The position numbers and the translations under genes are program-made. Positions 1 to 9,257 of a stretch of DNA of 64,000 bases are shown one piece after another. The notes under the pieces were generated by a model, which was given only the letters and a program-made list of their open reading frames with translations, was not told the DNA's origin and searched no databases. Numbering within the stretch: the stretch's first letter is position 1; each line of letters begins with the position of its first letter. The DNA is from Paludibacteraceae bacterium (lineage in GTDB: Bacteria; Bacteroidota; Bacteroidia; Bacteroidales; Paludibacteraceae): the NCBI GenBank assembly GCA_017649635.1, contig JAGCGM010000136.1:1-64000 (forward strand), given 5' to 3'.

Positions 1-1
1 G

Positions 2-3000
2 AGCAAACCCGTTTTGACGGAACCGCTGGATGTTCCGAGCGGTGACGAAAGCTTCCTGAAAACCTACTACGTGCAATCGGTGAAGGGAGGTTGTCCAAGC
101 GCAAACAAGATGCCTATCGACATCTATGTGTACAACCAAACTGGTGGCCATATCTACATAGAGGGTCATGATCCTGAGAAGGGCAACTACTGGATATGCA
201 GCGGTACGAAGGATATTCAGATCGCAAGTGACGATTATGCGCCTAACGCCACCTTCACCTGGTTCTTTTCGAATAAGAATGCCACCTCACCCACGATGAT
301 TAAAAGGAAAGTTGATGGAGGAACATCGGTGAACGTGACAACCCCTGAGGTGCGTCTCGACACGACCAATGCGACGCTGAGTCTGATTAATAGATCTGGA
401 TATCGACAGGCCGTCCAAATATATAGAAGGACGAGCGTAATGGCAGGCGGTAAAGAAAACTTCCTGTACAGTGACACCGTCACCATATATGTCGTGCCTA
501 CACTTGAGAGTGTTAGCAACGCTTTATACGCCGATGGCTTAACCAACCCTGGAGGATTGGCTGGAGATATTACGGTAAAGGGCGGCAAGAAGAATTATTG
601 TCTCGGGGATACTCCGAATATGATACTTGGGTATCTCGAAACTCCGGTGGACACCTTTTGGACTAAATATAAAGATTACATAGGACCATGGTTGTATGAT
701 AAGAGTTATCCTGGAGGATTCAAGACCTATTACGAATACCAGAAGAACAATGGGGAGTGGGTCAAGGACACGGAATATGATTATTCGAATAATCAATTTG
801 CCGGCAGTGCTCCGTACTACGTTGAAGCGGAAGGACGTGAAATGAGCGGCACCTACAGGGTGAGAAGGGCGATGGATGATGGATGTACAACGCTTGCAAG
901 CAACGAGCTTGTCCTGTCATTGTTCGATCAAAAACTAGATCCTGACACAGTCGAGACATACGCATTCACTCCGGAGATGACCTCATTCAGGAGAGATGAT
1001 GGCATCGTGAGCGGATATGAGATCGGAGATTCCATCTTCTTCATTAGCAAGGAAAGAAATGCAGATCTGATTTGGTACTCGGATCCTGAATGCACCGAAG
1101 TCCTTGCGAATGGTAGCACATTCTGCTCCATGAGATTGACAAGTGAGATCGCGGAGCAGAAAGCGGGAGAAGGAGCGTACATCTATGTGAAGGCGAGACG
1201 CGAGGAGTGTATCGGCGAAGCGGTGGCCATTCCGTTCGAGTATGGTACGGAGTCGAACGGTGGAACCATCTACATCTCGGATTCAATCATTTGCCACAAC
1301 GGCATCTACTCCGACATCATCAACGAGACACCTGCCAGCGGAACATACGTTGCTCCCGTATATGGTCAGATGAAATGGACATATATCTGGCAGTATAAAC
1401 GTAGTCGTGACAGCAGAACCGAATGGAGCAAGATAGAAGGGGAGACGGGAACGGGACTCTCCGCGGACATCATCAACGAGATTTCCTCCATCACCATCAC
1501 CGATAGCACGCCGTTGCTGATCCGTCGTGTGGCGACGAACGATAAGGGTAGGGTACGCTACAGTAATGTGCTTGTACTGACACATTACAAGAGACTTGTT
1601 CCTGGCACAATATCATTGAACGGAACAAAGGATAAGTTCTGCTCATATGACGCTTTGCCATACGTAAAGAAGACTCTTCCTGCGAGCGGTGGTAAAGTCC
1701 ATGGAGCATATAATGTGACATGGCAATACAATGTCAACGGAGGAGAATGGGGAACAGCCTATGCAATCGATAGCTTGTATGTGGGATGGCTGACCGACAG
1801 CCTTGACAGAACCGTCAATAACACCATCAACGTAAGATGCAAATATGAGGACGAGTGCGAGGAGGTGATAAGTGAACCGGTGCAGGTTACCCTATACCGC
1901 ACGAACGATGTTCCAAGCATATACCAGAACAGCGACAGCTGTAATGCGGAGGAGGTGAGACTCACCGTCTATAAGGATGAGTTCGAGAAGACCTATCATT
2001 GGTATGGTATCGCTCTTTATTTTAACGAGGATAGTACATCATTTACGGAAGAGTTGTACTGGCACCGTACAGGGGATGATAACCTGATTAGAAGGTATAC
2101 AAGCATGGCAATTGACTACTATGGTGCGCAAAGCGAGGATATGGAGACAGGTTGTTTCAGCGACTTCTATTATTTCTATGTGGACAGTCTTCCTAAGTTG
2201 GATCAAGACGCACCAATCGCACCTATAGCGGTTTGCCAGAACTCCGACTTGGAAATAAAGGGAGGAACTCTTTCCGGCGGCAACGGAGAAAAGAGCTTCC
2301 AATGGCAGACAAGTCTGACCGGCAAGGAGGATGATTACTCTGATATAGTGGATGCGACAGGGGAGGATCTTCAGCTTCAGGCTAAGTTCTTCATAACGGC
2401 TTCCTACTTCAGAAGGATCGTTACGGACATGTGCGACGCGGACACTTCGGATGCGGTGTATGTCGGCATCCGTCCAAGTGTAGCGGTAAGTCCGGAGGAT
2501 ATATCATTCGATGACTTCAGATGTCCGCTTGGCATGTTCTCCTCCAAGGTGGTGGCCGAGAAGGATTCCCTTGCCTTGTCCGAGTACTGGACCCTTGGCA
2601 GCGACACATTCATGGTAGCGGACAAGAGCATCCAGATGGTGGGCTTCGAGGGTGACAGCATGAGCTATCCGTTCACCCACTTCGTGACGGATTCGACAGG
2701 CTTGACCTGTCCAAGTGAGGTTATTTACGTCACGGCCCATAACAAGCCAGCCATCACGGAGAACACTATCACGACCGAGAACTACAAGCCTTGCAACGAG
2801 AGTATTGTAAGGATCAACGGAACACTTCTTGGTGGCGCATATCCGGATAAGATCAAGTACACCTGGTATGTGAACAATAAGGAACAGGTAGGTGAGTTCG
2901 GAGCGAACCTTCGCTACAATGCGAAGGATTCGATGTCAATCGTGAGGATAGCGGACAACGGATGCCGCCAAGACACAAGTAACATCCTGCATCTTGAAGG

Positions 3001-4933
3001 ACAACCTGTCTTCAACTACGACTATAAGCAGGAGCTCTCGATGGAGGTCGTGAGCAATTCGGCCGACAGCAGCGTCGTACTGAACATATTCGGATCCAAG
3101 ATGTTCAGCGAAGGGTATTACATCGAAGGGGACGGTGAGTTGCCGGTCATCAGTTCCAATAACATCCGTTTGCCATACCAGTATGACATATACAAGGACA
3201 GCGCACTCGCCGTATATGCGAAGACCTCGTATTGCGTTCGTCCTTACGCCATCAACCCGCTGCGGGGTGGTGTCATCAGCTTCGACGGCGGAACACAGTT
3301 GTGTGGCGGTGAAGACGTTCCTCCTATCGTTGTGACGGAACTGGAAGGTGGTGAAGGTAATCCACAATATCAGTGGCAATACAAGAATGCCCGGACACCT
3401 GACTTCATTAACATCGACAATGCCACGGGTAAGACCTATACGCCAGCGGGCATCGATATTGCGACCACTTACAGGAGAATAGCGACGGATGGAGTATACA
3501 AAGCCATCAGTAACGAGCTTACGCTGAGCATCAGACCGATTCCGAGTGTCGCAATGATTGATATTGATCCAGATTGGGGCAATTCACTGAGTGATTTAAG
3601 TAAGATGGGGTTGAAGTATGTAAGAAATGTGGAATATCAGTGGATTCCTAATAAGGATGTCATGAACATATATCTTGCCGATTCAGCGAATGGCGCAGAC
3701 CGTACATATTGGCAGAAGAGCTATGACCAAAGCGAGTGGATAAACGTGAAGAGCGAATATAAGGACCATATGTTTGTGAATGATACGACGTCGAACGTCT
3801 ATTACAGATATATAGCGGAGAGTGTCTGCGGGGCGGACACGAGTTCGGTTGTAAGACTCTATACGGCCAAAATTGATCCAATAACAGACGATCAAGTAGA
3901 TTACTATGGAACTTTAGGTACAGATTCGTTTACATGCAGGAATGATGAAGTTAAAAGAGGAGAAATATACCTTCGATTCGTTTTAAAAGACAACGTATAT
4001 AGAAATAGTAAATATTTATATTCGTATAAGGTGAAAGGCGGCAAAGCATTTGGATGGACATACCCTATATCACCTATCGAAGGTGATACTATCTATGACA
4101 AACATGGAATGTATAAAGTAGTAAAAGATACTGTAATGGCCGAGAGTCGTGGTGTATTTATCAGTGAATTGGATGAGAACGGCGATAGACAAATTCCATA
4201 CGATGATGTCACGGTATATGTCACCCGCCATGACACCGCCCGTGGCCTATCCGTGACGAGCGCCTTCCTCTTGAAGGTGGATATATTGAAGATTGACGGA
4301 CTTGGATTGAATGTGGATGGCAGGGAATATATGGCAGGTGAATCGGAGATAGAGTTACGCCAGGGCAACAGGGTTCGCTTTATACCATACGTGACCGCTA
4401 ATAATATAGCGGATGTTAGTTATAGCTGGTCACTAGAAGAGCCGATCAATAAGCCTTTCTTCTCCCGCTATGGCGGTCGCAACGGCATGGACGGCATAAC
4501 AAGCGAATTGCAAAATCCGTCGTGCTTCTACTACAACGGAGGTTACTATCCTGTAACCCTCACGGTGACGGACGGTAGATGTACATCGACAATTACGGAC
4601 ACGTCCCTCTACATTCCGGAGAGCTCCGTGAGAAGTTACCGCAGATCATTGTCCCTCGAAGAAGAGGAGTTTGACAATGTGTACGAGGAGAACGAGAACT
4701 TGGTACTGTTCGAACACTTAAAGGTCTATCCGCTTCTCGTCACTGACTATGTGACCATAGAATCCAACCAGCCGAACGCGAAGCATGAGGCGAGACTGGT
4801 GGACGAGCAGGGTAGGGTAATGCAAGTCATCAAGTTCATGGGTTCGGCAAAAATCGAAATGGCCGGCTACGCGAGCGGAGTGTACTATGTCTGTCTCGAC
4901 AACGGGGAAAGGCACAGGATCCTAAAACGGTAA
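2..4933 (+). CDS. Giant secreted Ig/PKD-repeat protein with type IX sorting domain (5' partial)
   Basis: The frame is open from the left edge, so the true start and any signal peptide lie upstream. The visible ~1,640 residues are a chain of extracellular Ig-like modules with a recurring pattern: a Cys, a Gly-rich stretch, a YQWQ- or FQWQ-type strand, then a YRRI-type strand (compare residues near 740-830 and 1095-1175). A PKD-like module (YSWSLEEP... VTLTVTDG) lies near residue 1460-1540. The last ~70 residues (LKVYPLLVTDYVTIES ... GVYYVCLDNGERHRILKR) look like a type A C-terminal sorting domain of the type IX secretion system, implying export and anchoring at the cell surface. A role as adhesin or surface layer is inference. 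The stretch around 3540-4200 is visibly AT-richer than its flanks, as if a module had been exchanged. A strong terminator follows. Confidence 0.85.
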   Translation, partial: SKPVLTEPLDVPSGDESFLKTYYVQSVKGGCPSANKMPIDIYVYNQTGGHIYIEGHDPEKGNYWICSGTKDIQIASDDYAPNATFTWFFSNKNATSPTMIKRKVDGGTSVNVTTPEVRLDTTNATLSLINRSGYRQAVQIYRRTSVMAGGKENFLYSDTVTIYVVPTLESVSNALYADGLTNPGGLAGDITVKGGKKNYCLGDTPNMILGYLETPVDTFWTKYKDYIGPWLYDKSYPGGFKTYYEYQKNNGEWVKDTEYDYSNNQFAGSAPYYVEAEGREMSGTYRVRRAMDDGCTTLASNELVLSLFDQKLDPDTVETYAFTPEMTSFRRDDGIVSGYEIGDSIFFISKERNADLIWYSDPECTEVLANGSTFCSMRLTSEIAEQKAGEGAYIYVKARREECIGEAVAIPFEYGTESNGGTIYISDSIICHNGIYSDIINETPASGTYVAPVYGQMKWTYIWQYKRSRDSRTEWSKIEGETGTGLSADIINEISSITITDSTPLLIRRVATNDKGRVRYSNVLVLTHYKRLVPGTISLNGTKDKFCSYDALPYVKKTLPASGGKVHGAYNVTWQYNVNGGEWGTAYAIDSLYVGWLTDSLDRTVNNTINVRCKYEDECEEVISEPVQVTLYRTNDVPSIYQNSDSCNAEEVRLTVYKDEFEKTYHWYGIALYFNEDSTSFTEELYWHRTGDDNLIRRYTSMAIDYYGAQSEDMETGCFSDFYYFYVDSLPKLDQDAPIAPIAVCQNSDLEIKGGTLSGGNGEKSFQWQTSLTGKEDDYSDIVDATGEDLQLQAKFFITASYFRRIVTDMCDADTSDAVYVGIRPSVAVSPEDISFDDFRCPLGMFSSKVVAEKDSLALSEYWTLGSDTFMVADKSIQMVGFEGDSMSYPFTHFVTDSTGLTCPSEVIYVTAHNKPAITENTITTENYKPCNESIVRINGTLLGGAYPDKIKYTWYVNNKEQVGEFGANLRYNAKDSMSIVRIADNGCRQDTSNILHLEGQPVFNYDYKQELSMEVVSNSADSSVVLNIFGSKMFSEGYYIEGDGELPVISSNNIRLPYQYDIYKDSALAVYAKTSYCVRPYAINPLRGGVISFDGGTQLCGGEDVPPIVVTELEGGEGNPQYQWQYKNARTPDFINIDNATGKTYTPAGIDIATTYRRIATDGVYKAISNELTLSIRPIPSVAMIDIDPDWGNSLSDLSKMGLKYVRNVEYQWIPNKDVMNIYLADSANGADRTYWQKSYDQSEWINVKSEYKDHMFVNDTTSNVYYRYIAESVCGADTSSVVRLYTAKIDPITDDQVDYYGTLGTDSFTCRNDEVKRGEIYLRFVLKDNVYRNSKYLYSYKVKGGKAFGWTYPISPIEGDTIYDKHGMYKVVKDTVMAESRGVFISELDENGDRQIPYDDVTVYVTRHDTARGLSVTSAFLLKVDILKIDGLGLNVDGREYMAGESEIELRQGNRVRFIPYVTANNIADVSYSWSLEEPINKPFFSRYGGRNGMDGITSELQNPSCFYYNGGYYPVTLTVTDGRCTSTITDTSLYIPESSVRSYRRSLSLEEEEFDNVYEENENLVLFEHLKVYPLLVTDYVTIESNQPNAKHEARLVDEQGRVMQVIKFMGSAKIEMAGYASGVYYVCLDNGERHRILKR

Positions 4934-4940
4934 GAAAGTC

Positions 4941-5002
4941 CCGTGCGATAGCACGGTAGCCAGAGAATAGAAAGGGGGTGACCATTTAGGCCATCCCCTT
5001 TC
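4941..5002. terminator. Convergent double hairpin terminator
   Basis: Two hairpins lie between the convergent giant surface-protein gene and pcfJ: CCGTGC/GCACGG at 4941-4956, and an 11-bp stem at 4970-4980/4992-5002 (GAAAGGGG paired with TCCCCTTTC). They probably stop transcription from both sides. Confidence 0.6.
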
Positions 5003-5024
5003 CGTGAAAGCAACTTGCAACAAA

Positions 5025-6344
5025 TCAGGCAGACGCAGCAAGCATTTGTATCTTATTCATATTCGTGTTCACAAGGTTCATAATCTCTTCGTGTTGGTCG
5101 GTGAACTTATTGCACAGACCTCGACTCTGCATGATTGTGAAGGTCTTGAGATTGACCTCTATTGTCTCGATTCGGTTGCCGTTCATATCCTTGGCGGATA
5201 GGATAAGGCTGTTGTCCTGCTTGTAGTAGGCGCAGGCGAACACGCAATGGTGCATTGCCGTTCCCTCCTCCTCGAACTCCTTCACGCTCTTGAGCACTTC
5301 CACGATGATGTTCCCGTTCGAGATGACTAAATCGAAGAACTTTTGCTTCGCTTCCCTATATCTCTCTTCCCATTCCATCGCTTCGGCTATCCTTCTTTCT
5401 CTCTCCTCCTTCTCCCTCTTCTTCCTGAGTTCGTCAAGCCATCTGTTATGCGCTGAAGTAAGGTTGCTCGGGCATATATAATAGGGGTTGTGCAAATCCT
5501 TGCCAAGTTCACCGAGCGAACTCATCATATCGTACCACAAGCCCGCATCCTTGATGATGTAGTTATTCCGGTTGCAGATATTGATGGCGTACTTGTAGGG
5601 AATCGTCTTGTCATTCCTATTGGCGAGGTAACGGAATACGGATAACTGATTGGTCTTTAAGAGATACTCGTACTCGTTGTTGCCCAGAAGGTTCTTCGCG
5701 AACACGTTGGGTGGAAGGTTAAGCAAATCGCCTTTAAATCCGTTCCTCTTCATCTGCGGTATATAGTGACGATATGGGTAGATGTGATATGCGTCTATGT
5801 CATAGGTGTATATCTGATAGGAGTTCGGCTTTCTCTTTATACTCATATCCTTGTGCATGACCCATACATCCCTGTAGTAGGAGAGGGGAGCGACATCCCT
5901 AGCTATAATAGTCTCCTTTCCTTTTTCGTCTACCCAGTTCTGCACCACCTCATCGATGCAGAAAGTCGCTTTCCCACCTCTTCTCGCGATTTTATCCACC
6001 GAGTAGTGACGGAACACTTGGAATCCTTTCATCGTTGTGATAATCGTGTAGTAGTATTTATCCACATGGATTGTACCATACTTGCCTTCCATGAGTTTCA
6101 ACTCTTTACCGCAATGGGGACAAGTCACCCTCTTCTCGCCATTTTGAAGAATATCCACAAGATGTTCGGGTTTATAGGGCTTGAACATCTGTCCGCACTC
6201 ACTGCACCAAGTATTACGCTTGTTGGAATATGCGATGGCTTGACCGAAGTGTTCCTCCGCCCACTTCCTCTGCGAGTCGGTGAGCGATGGGAGTTGTGCG
6301 CTTAACTTCGCTACAAGGGCTTCTTTCTTTGTAATCGGTTTCAT
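5025..6344 (-). CDS. pcfJ: PcfJ-like plasmid protein
   Basis: This 439-residue protein matches the PcfJ-like family found on Bacteroidetes and Firmicutes conjugative elements. Visible features are a four-Cys zinc-ribbon-like region near residues 47-80 (CSEC ... CPHC), a Lys/Glu/Arg-rich helix near 305-340, and a C-terminal PcfJ core with the His-His-Cys signature (AMHHCVFACAY) near residues 370-380 followed by ILSAKD. The molecular function of the family is not established; association with conjugative plasmids and pairing with PcfK are known. It lies 20 bp downstream of pcfK on the minus strand and is almost certainly co-transcribed with it. Family assignment is confident, role is not. Confidence 0.85.
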   Translation of the reverse strand: MKPITKKEALVAKLSAQLPSLTDSQRKWAEEHFGQAIAYSNKRNTWCSECGQMFKPYKPEHLVDILQNGEKRVTCPHCGKELKLMEGKYGTIHVDKYYYTIITTMKGFQVFRHYSVDKIARRGGKATFCIDEVVQNWVDEKGKETIIARDVAPLSYYRDVWVMHKDMSIKRKPNSYQIYTYDIDAYHIYPYRHYIPQMKRNGFKGDLLNLPPNVFAKNLLGNNEYEYLLKTNQLSVFRYLANRNDKTIPYKYAINICNRNNYIIKDAGLWYDMMSSLGELGKDLHNPYYICPSNLTSAHNRWLDELRKKREKEERERRIAEAMEWEERYREAKQKFFDLVISNGNIIVEVLKSVKEFEEEGTAMHHCVFACAYYKQDNSLILSAKDMNGNRIETIEVNLKTFTIMQSRGLCNKFTDQHEEIMNLVNTNMNKIQMLAASA

Positions 6345-6364
6345 AATGGATAGGGTTTAAAGGG

Positions 6365-6790
6365 TTAAAATAGGGATAGTTGAACGGCTTGCGTGGTCTC
6401 TTTCTTCATTACCTCCTTCTTCTTGTTCTTCTGAAGGTATTCGTTATACATCAGCCGTTGATAGTCCTCCAATGCCTTCTTCCTGGCTTCCTCCTTCTCT
6501 TCCTGGGTGAGTTCGATGGGATGGTTCGCCACCGCATGGTATTCCTGCACGTTCTTCAGATCGATTTCCACCTCCTCCTCATCGTAGTAGTGGACAGCCA
6601 ATCCGAATACCTCCGCGTCCGTCAGTCCGTACACGCCCATCTTGACCACTTCGGAGGCGATGAAGTCGCAACACTCGGATATGCTCTTCTTCTCGTTCTC
6701 CAACTTCTGTTTAAATGTTTCGTCCCTCTCGGCTAATCTCCTCAGATAAGCCATGATGACCTCTTCAAATGCTTTGCTACAACCTTTCAT
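6365..6790 (-). CDS. pcfK: PcfK-like plasmid protein
   Basis: This 141-residue protein has the length and pattern of PcfK-like proteins: an N-terminal helix beginning with SKAFEEVIMAYL, a central FGLAVHYYDEEEVE segment, a Lys/Glu-rich helix, and the terminal QLSLF peptide. PcfK is the usual partner of PcfJ on conjugative plasmids; its activity is unknown. The start is supported by an A+T-rich leader carrying the element-wide ATTTTAATGTTAGA motif (a TCTAACATTAAAAT leader on the coding strand). The ~140 bp upstream closely resembles the DNA upstream of radC at 53151-53285, suggesting that the two operons share a regulator. Confidence 0.85.
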   Translation of the reverse strand: MKGCSKAFEEVIMAYLRRLAERDETFKQKLENEKKSISECCDFIASEVVKMGVYGLTDAEVFGLAVHYYDEEEVEIDLKNVQEYHAVANHPIELTQEEKEEARKKALEDYQRLMYNEYLQKNKKKEVMKKETTQAVQLSLF

Positions 6791-6930
6791 GTTCTTCTAA
6801 TTTTAATGTTAGATAAAATTTCGTTTCTTTCACATTGTAAATTTACTAATAATCAGGTAGTTACATAAATATATAGTGTGAAAAGTGGGTCAAAAACACA
6901 TCAAATCCGACTCCTCCCCTCCCTAAAATT
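6791..6930 (-). promoter_or_regulatory. Shared upstream module, copy 1 (pcfK)
   Basis: Between pcfK and traA. It shares with 53151-53285, in the same order, the leader motif TTTTAATGTTAG, CGTTTCTTT-CACA/AACA, AATTTACTAATAATCAG, GTCAAAAACACAT and CGACTCCTCCCCTCCCTAAAA. On the minus strand TAAATTTA is a near-match to the Bacteroidetes -7 box. The conserved TACTAATAATCAG core could be an operator. Confidence 0.6.
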
Positions 6931-7036
6931 CCCCCATGTATGTATGGTGTTGCGAATGATAAGTATATAAAAAAGTATATTTTTTTCGATAGAAAAATGT
7001 ATCTTAAAAAAACTATAAAAAAATATACATATAATT

Positions 7037-7067
7037 ATTGTTTTTTGTATTTATTTTTATATATTTG
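7037..7067 (+). promoter_or_regulatory. Promoter of the transfer operon
   Basis: Bacteroidetes-type promoter: ATTG at 7037-7040, a 19-bp spacer, then TATATTTG at 7060-7067, which is 20 bp before the traA start. The surrounding ~150 bp is very A+T-rich. The spacing fits the known -33/-7 consensus. Confidence 0.7.
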
Positions 7068-7087
7068 CCATATAAAACAAAAGTTAT

Positions 7088-7858
7088 ATGGAGGTAATTT
7101 CAGTTGTTGGACAAAAGGGAGGTTGTGGCAAGACAACCATGACTATCCTGCTCGCGAGCACGCTCGCGTACAAGTACAAGAAGAAGGTCGCCGTTTTGGA
7201 CTGCGATACCCTGCAACAGTCACTCACCAAGTCGCGCATCAACGACCTTGCGCTGATCACGCCCTACGAGGCCGTGGACGAGAACGGGAAAAAAGTGAAG
7301 ATGGTGCAGGACGGTGTCATGTTCAAGCAATTCAAGGAGCAGAACATCAAGCCATACGACATCGTCCGTTGCAAGGAGAACGTGGACGACATCATCAGCT
7401 ATCTGGTGAGGAAGGACGAGGAGGGTTGCGACTACGCGTTGCTGGACCTTCCCGGCAACGTGGACAACACGGACTACTTCCGCATCGTGTCGCTGTGCAG
7501 TATCGTGTTCCTTCCGTTCATCGTGGATTCGCTCGATTTCGATTCCAACTTCGCATTCGCGAAGCACACGCATCAGCGTATCTTCGAGGTGAACGAGGAT
7601 TGCAACCTCAAGAAGATGTACGGATATTGGACGAAGTTCGACGAGACGTGCCGTCCCCTCGTCTTCCAGTCCTATTGCGAAAAGATAAAGAACGAGCTGC
7701 CTGACCTTGAGATGCTCCAGTTCCGTCTCGGCAACACCAAGGCGGTCGGGAACGACAAATGCCGTAACACATTGCTGCCGCCCAATAAGCAGTTCCTCGG
7801 CTACGGTAAACTCGGACCGATTTTGAACGAGATGTACGAGAAAATTAAAATGATATAG
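7088..7858 (+). CDS. traA: TraA, ParA/MinD-type ATPase
   Basis: A 256-residue P-loop ATPase of the ParA family, of the kind that opens Bacteroides tra operons. The deviant Walker A motif GQKGGCGKTT is at residues 8-17, a Walker A' Asp lies in VAVLDCDTLQQS near 35-45, and a switch II/Walker B-like ALLDLPGN near 120. ParA-like TraA proteins are thought to position or regulate the transfer apparatus or the element's DNA; the exact job is unproven. The next gene starts 1 bp after the stop and probably encodes its partner, in the way ParB-type genes follow parA. Only this gene of the operon has a strong promoter directly upstream. Confidence 0.85.
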   Translation: MEVISVVGQKGGCGKTTMTILLASTLAYKYKKKVAVLDCDTLQQSLTKSRINDLALITPYEAVDENGKKVKMVQDGVMFKQFKEQNIKPYDIVRCKENVDDIISYLVRKDEEGCDYALLDLPGNVDNTDYFRIVSLCSIVFLPFIVDSLDFDSNFAFAKHTHQRIFEVNEDCNLKKMYGYWTKFDETCRPLVFQSYCEKIKNELPDLEMLQFRLGNTKAVGNDKCRNTLLPPNKQFLGYGKLGPILNEMYEKIKMI

Positions 7859-7859
7859 C

Positions 7860-8315
7860 ATGGCATTTAAGGTAAAAATGATTAGTGACGAGGATTCGAA
7901 GTCGATAGCGGAGAACCTCGAACTTGCAATAACTGACACAATCCAGGAGGCGAAGTCCTCACTGGACGAGAATATGGGGGATGCGCCCGCGAAGGCCCCG
8001 GCCAAGAAGAAAAAGAAGGTGTCCAAACCGGGCATCGACTTCGACAAGCTGGTGGCCGAGAGTGATATCGACCCGCAGAAATGGCGCACCTTTAAGGAGA
8101 TAACCCTGCTTCGCCCGATGGAGTTCTTCGACATGAAGGACGACATCAAGACCGTACCGCTGCCCACCTCGCTCGTGGACGCGCTGAACCGTCTCTCGCT
8201 CTTCAACAAGAGCGCCTTCAACAAGACGATCATCGCGAACCTGATCGTGAGGTTCCTCAAGGAGAACCGTGACATCATCGAGCTTATCGAACAAACAAAC
8301 AAGAACAAGCGATGA
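7860..8315 (+). CDS. TraB-like / DUF3408-type partner of TraA
   Basis: A 151-residue protein immediately after traA. The N-terminal ~60 residues are charged and low complexity with a run of Lys (APAKKKKKVSKP), probably flexible and nucleic-acid binding. The C-terminal ~50 residues (TVPLPTSLVDALNRLSLF ... IIANLIVRFLKENRDII) look like the strand-helix-helix fold of small DNA-binding partner proteins in Bacteroides tra operons (DUF3408-like). Position suggests a centromere-binding or adaptor partner of the ParA-like TraA. The family name is tentative. Its stop overlaps the start of the next gene as ATGA. Confidence 0.65.
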   Translation: MAFKVKMISDEDSKSIAENLELAITDTIQEAKSSLDENMGDAPAKAPAKKKKKVSKPGIDFDKLVAESDIDPQKWRTFKEITLLRPMEFFDMKDDIKTVPLPTSLVDALNRLSLFNKSAFNKTIIANLIVRFLKENRDIIELIEQTNKNKR

Positions 8316-9154
8316 TTCTGCTCGGTGTTTTATCAGGGTATTCATGGGGGTCGTTCTTGACGTATCTGGTCTTCATCGATATTGTCGTGCTCGCCATCTG
8401 CTTCGCCCTTGACAGGTTCGTGTGGTCAAGGGACAAGGGACAGACCAAGAACGACAGGAGGAATAAGAGGGATGAGGGCGATGAGGAGGACGGCGTCGAT
8501 TACCGCAAACTCAACGAGTCCGTCGTGGACTACAACGAGGTGAAGGTGGTCGACGAGGATTCGGATGACGATGGCGACGCCTATTCCGCTCCCTACGGCG
8601 GGGTGACGCCCGCGGGCTCCGACTTGTCGGATGACCTCTTCGAGGGCGATGAGCCCCGGATGGCCGATCCGGATGGGAATGCGGACGATGACGGGGAACT
8701 CGACGTGGTCGGTATGGAGGACCCGTCGTCCGGCGTGGCGGACGATGACGGGGACGAGGATGAAGGAACGGATGAGGATGACGTGGTTAAGGACGATGAT
8801 GTGGTGACGAACAATAACCTCGCCTACGCGAGGTATCTGAACGATGACCCGAGCTGCCGGATCATATCCAGCGACGATTTCGACGAGGACGCGAGGGGTA
8901 ATATCGAATATCTTCCTGACGAGGATGACGACAGCGAGGAGGAGGATGACGACGACGAGCTGACGGATGTGTACATCCAGCAGGGGGACGGCGAACCTGT
9001 GCCGCTTGTGAACGATGACGAGGATTTCGGGGAGGACGACGTGAAAGTCCTTAATTCAGCTTACCCGAAGAATATCGATGATGAACTGGAGGATGCGCCT
9101 GGACCTGACGATAATATGGACGATCCACAGGAAGAGCCTATTTTTAACGATTAA
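8312..9154 (+). CDS. Membrane-anchored, extremely acidic protein
   Basis: A 280-residue protein with one N-terminal membrane helix (about residues 8-30, FLTYLVFIDIVVLAICFALD), a short basic patch (RDKGQTKNDRRNKRD), then ~230 residues dominated by Asp and Glu (runs such as DDDSEEEDDDDE and DEDEGTDEDD). It occupies the traC/traD position of Bacteroides tra operons but has no recognisable domain. Translation is probably coupled to the preceding gene through an ATGA overlap. The acidic tail, likely facing the cytoplasm, could mimic DNA, buffer basic proteins or bind TraA or its partner; these are guesses. It is encoded in GC-rich, GAN-codon-rich DNA like its neighbours, so it does not look recently acquired. 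Confidence 0.75.
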   Translation: MILLGVLSGYSWGSFLTYLVFIDIVVLAICFALDRFVWSRDKGQTKNDRRNKRDEGDEEDGVDYRKLNESVVDYNEVKVVDEDSDDDGDAYSAPYGGVTPAGSDLSDDLFEGDEPRMADPDGNADDDGELDVVGMEDPSSGVADDDGDEDEGTDEDDVVKDDDVVTNNNLAYARYLNDDPSCRIISSDDFDEDARGNIEYLPDEDDDSEEEDDDDELTDVYIQQGDGEPVPLVNDDEDFGEDDVKVLNSAYPKNIDDELEDAPGPDDNMDDPQEEPIFND

Positions 9155-9196
9155 AAAATATTTTGGGAAATATCCCAAATTTATAACGAAAAAAAC

Positions 9197-9227
9197 TTTT
9201 TTATTCGGAAAAAAGTTTGTAAATTTG
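9197..9227 (+). promoter_or_regulatory. Internal promoter before traE
   Basis: TAAATTTG at 9220-9227 in a very A+T-rich 100-bp gap lies 30 bp before traE; the -33 region is only a T-run near 9197-9203. It would let the channel genes be transcribed separately from traA. Confidence 0.5.
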
Positions 9228-9257
9228 TACCAATTAATTAATTAATACATAAGTATC

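Noticed and set aside
7088..7858. TraA as a plasmid partition ParA
   Set aside because: The ATPase is of the ParA type, but it opens the transfer operon with the usual Bacteroides tra order, so TraA is the better call; a partition role is not excluded.
7220..8308. Long minus-strand ORF opposite traA and its partner (362 codons)
   Set aside because: It is the complement of strongly supported tra genes; the composition is typical of antisense frames in GC-rich coding DNA.
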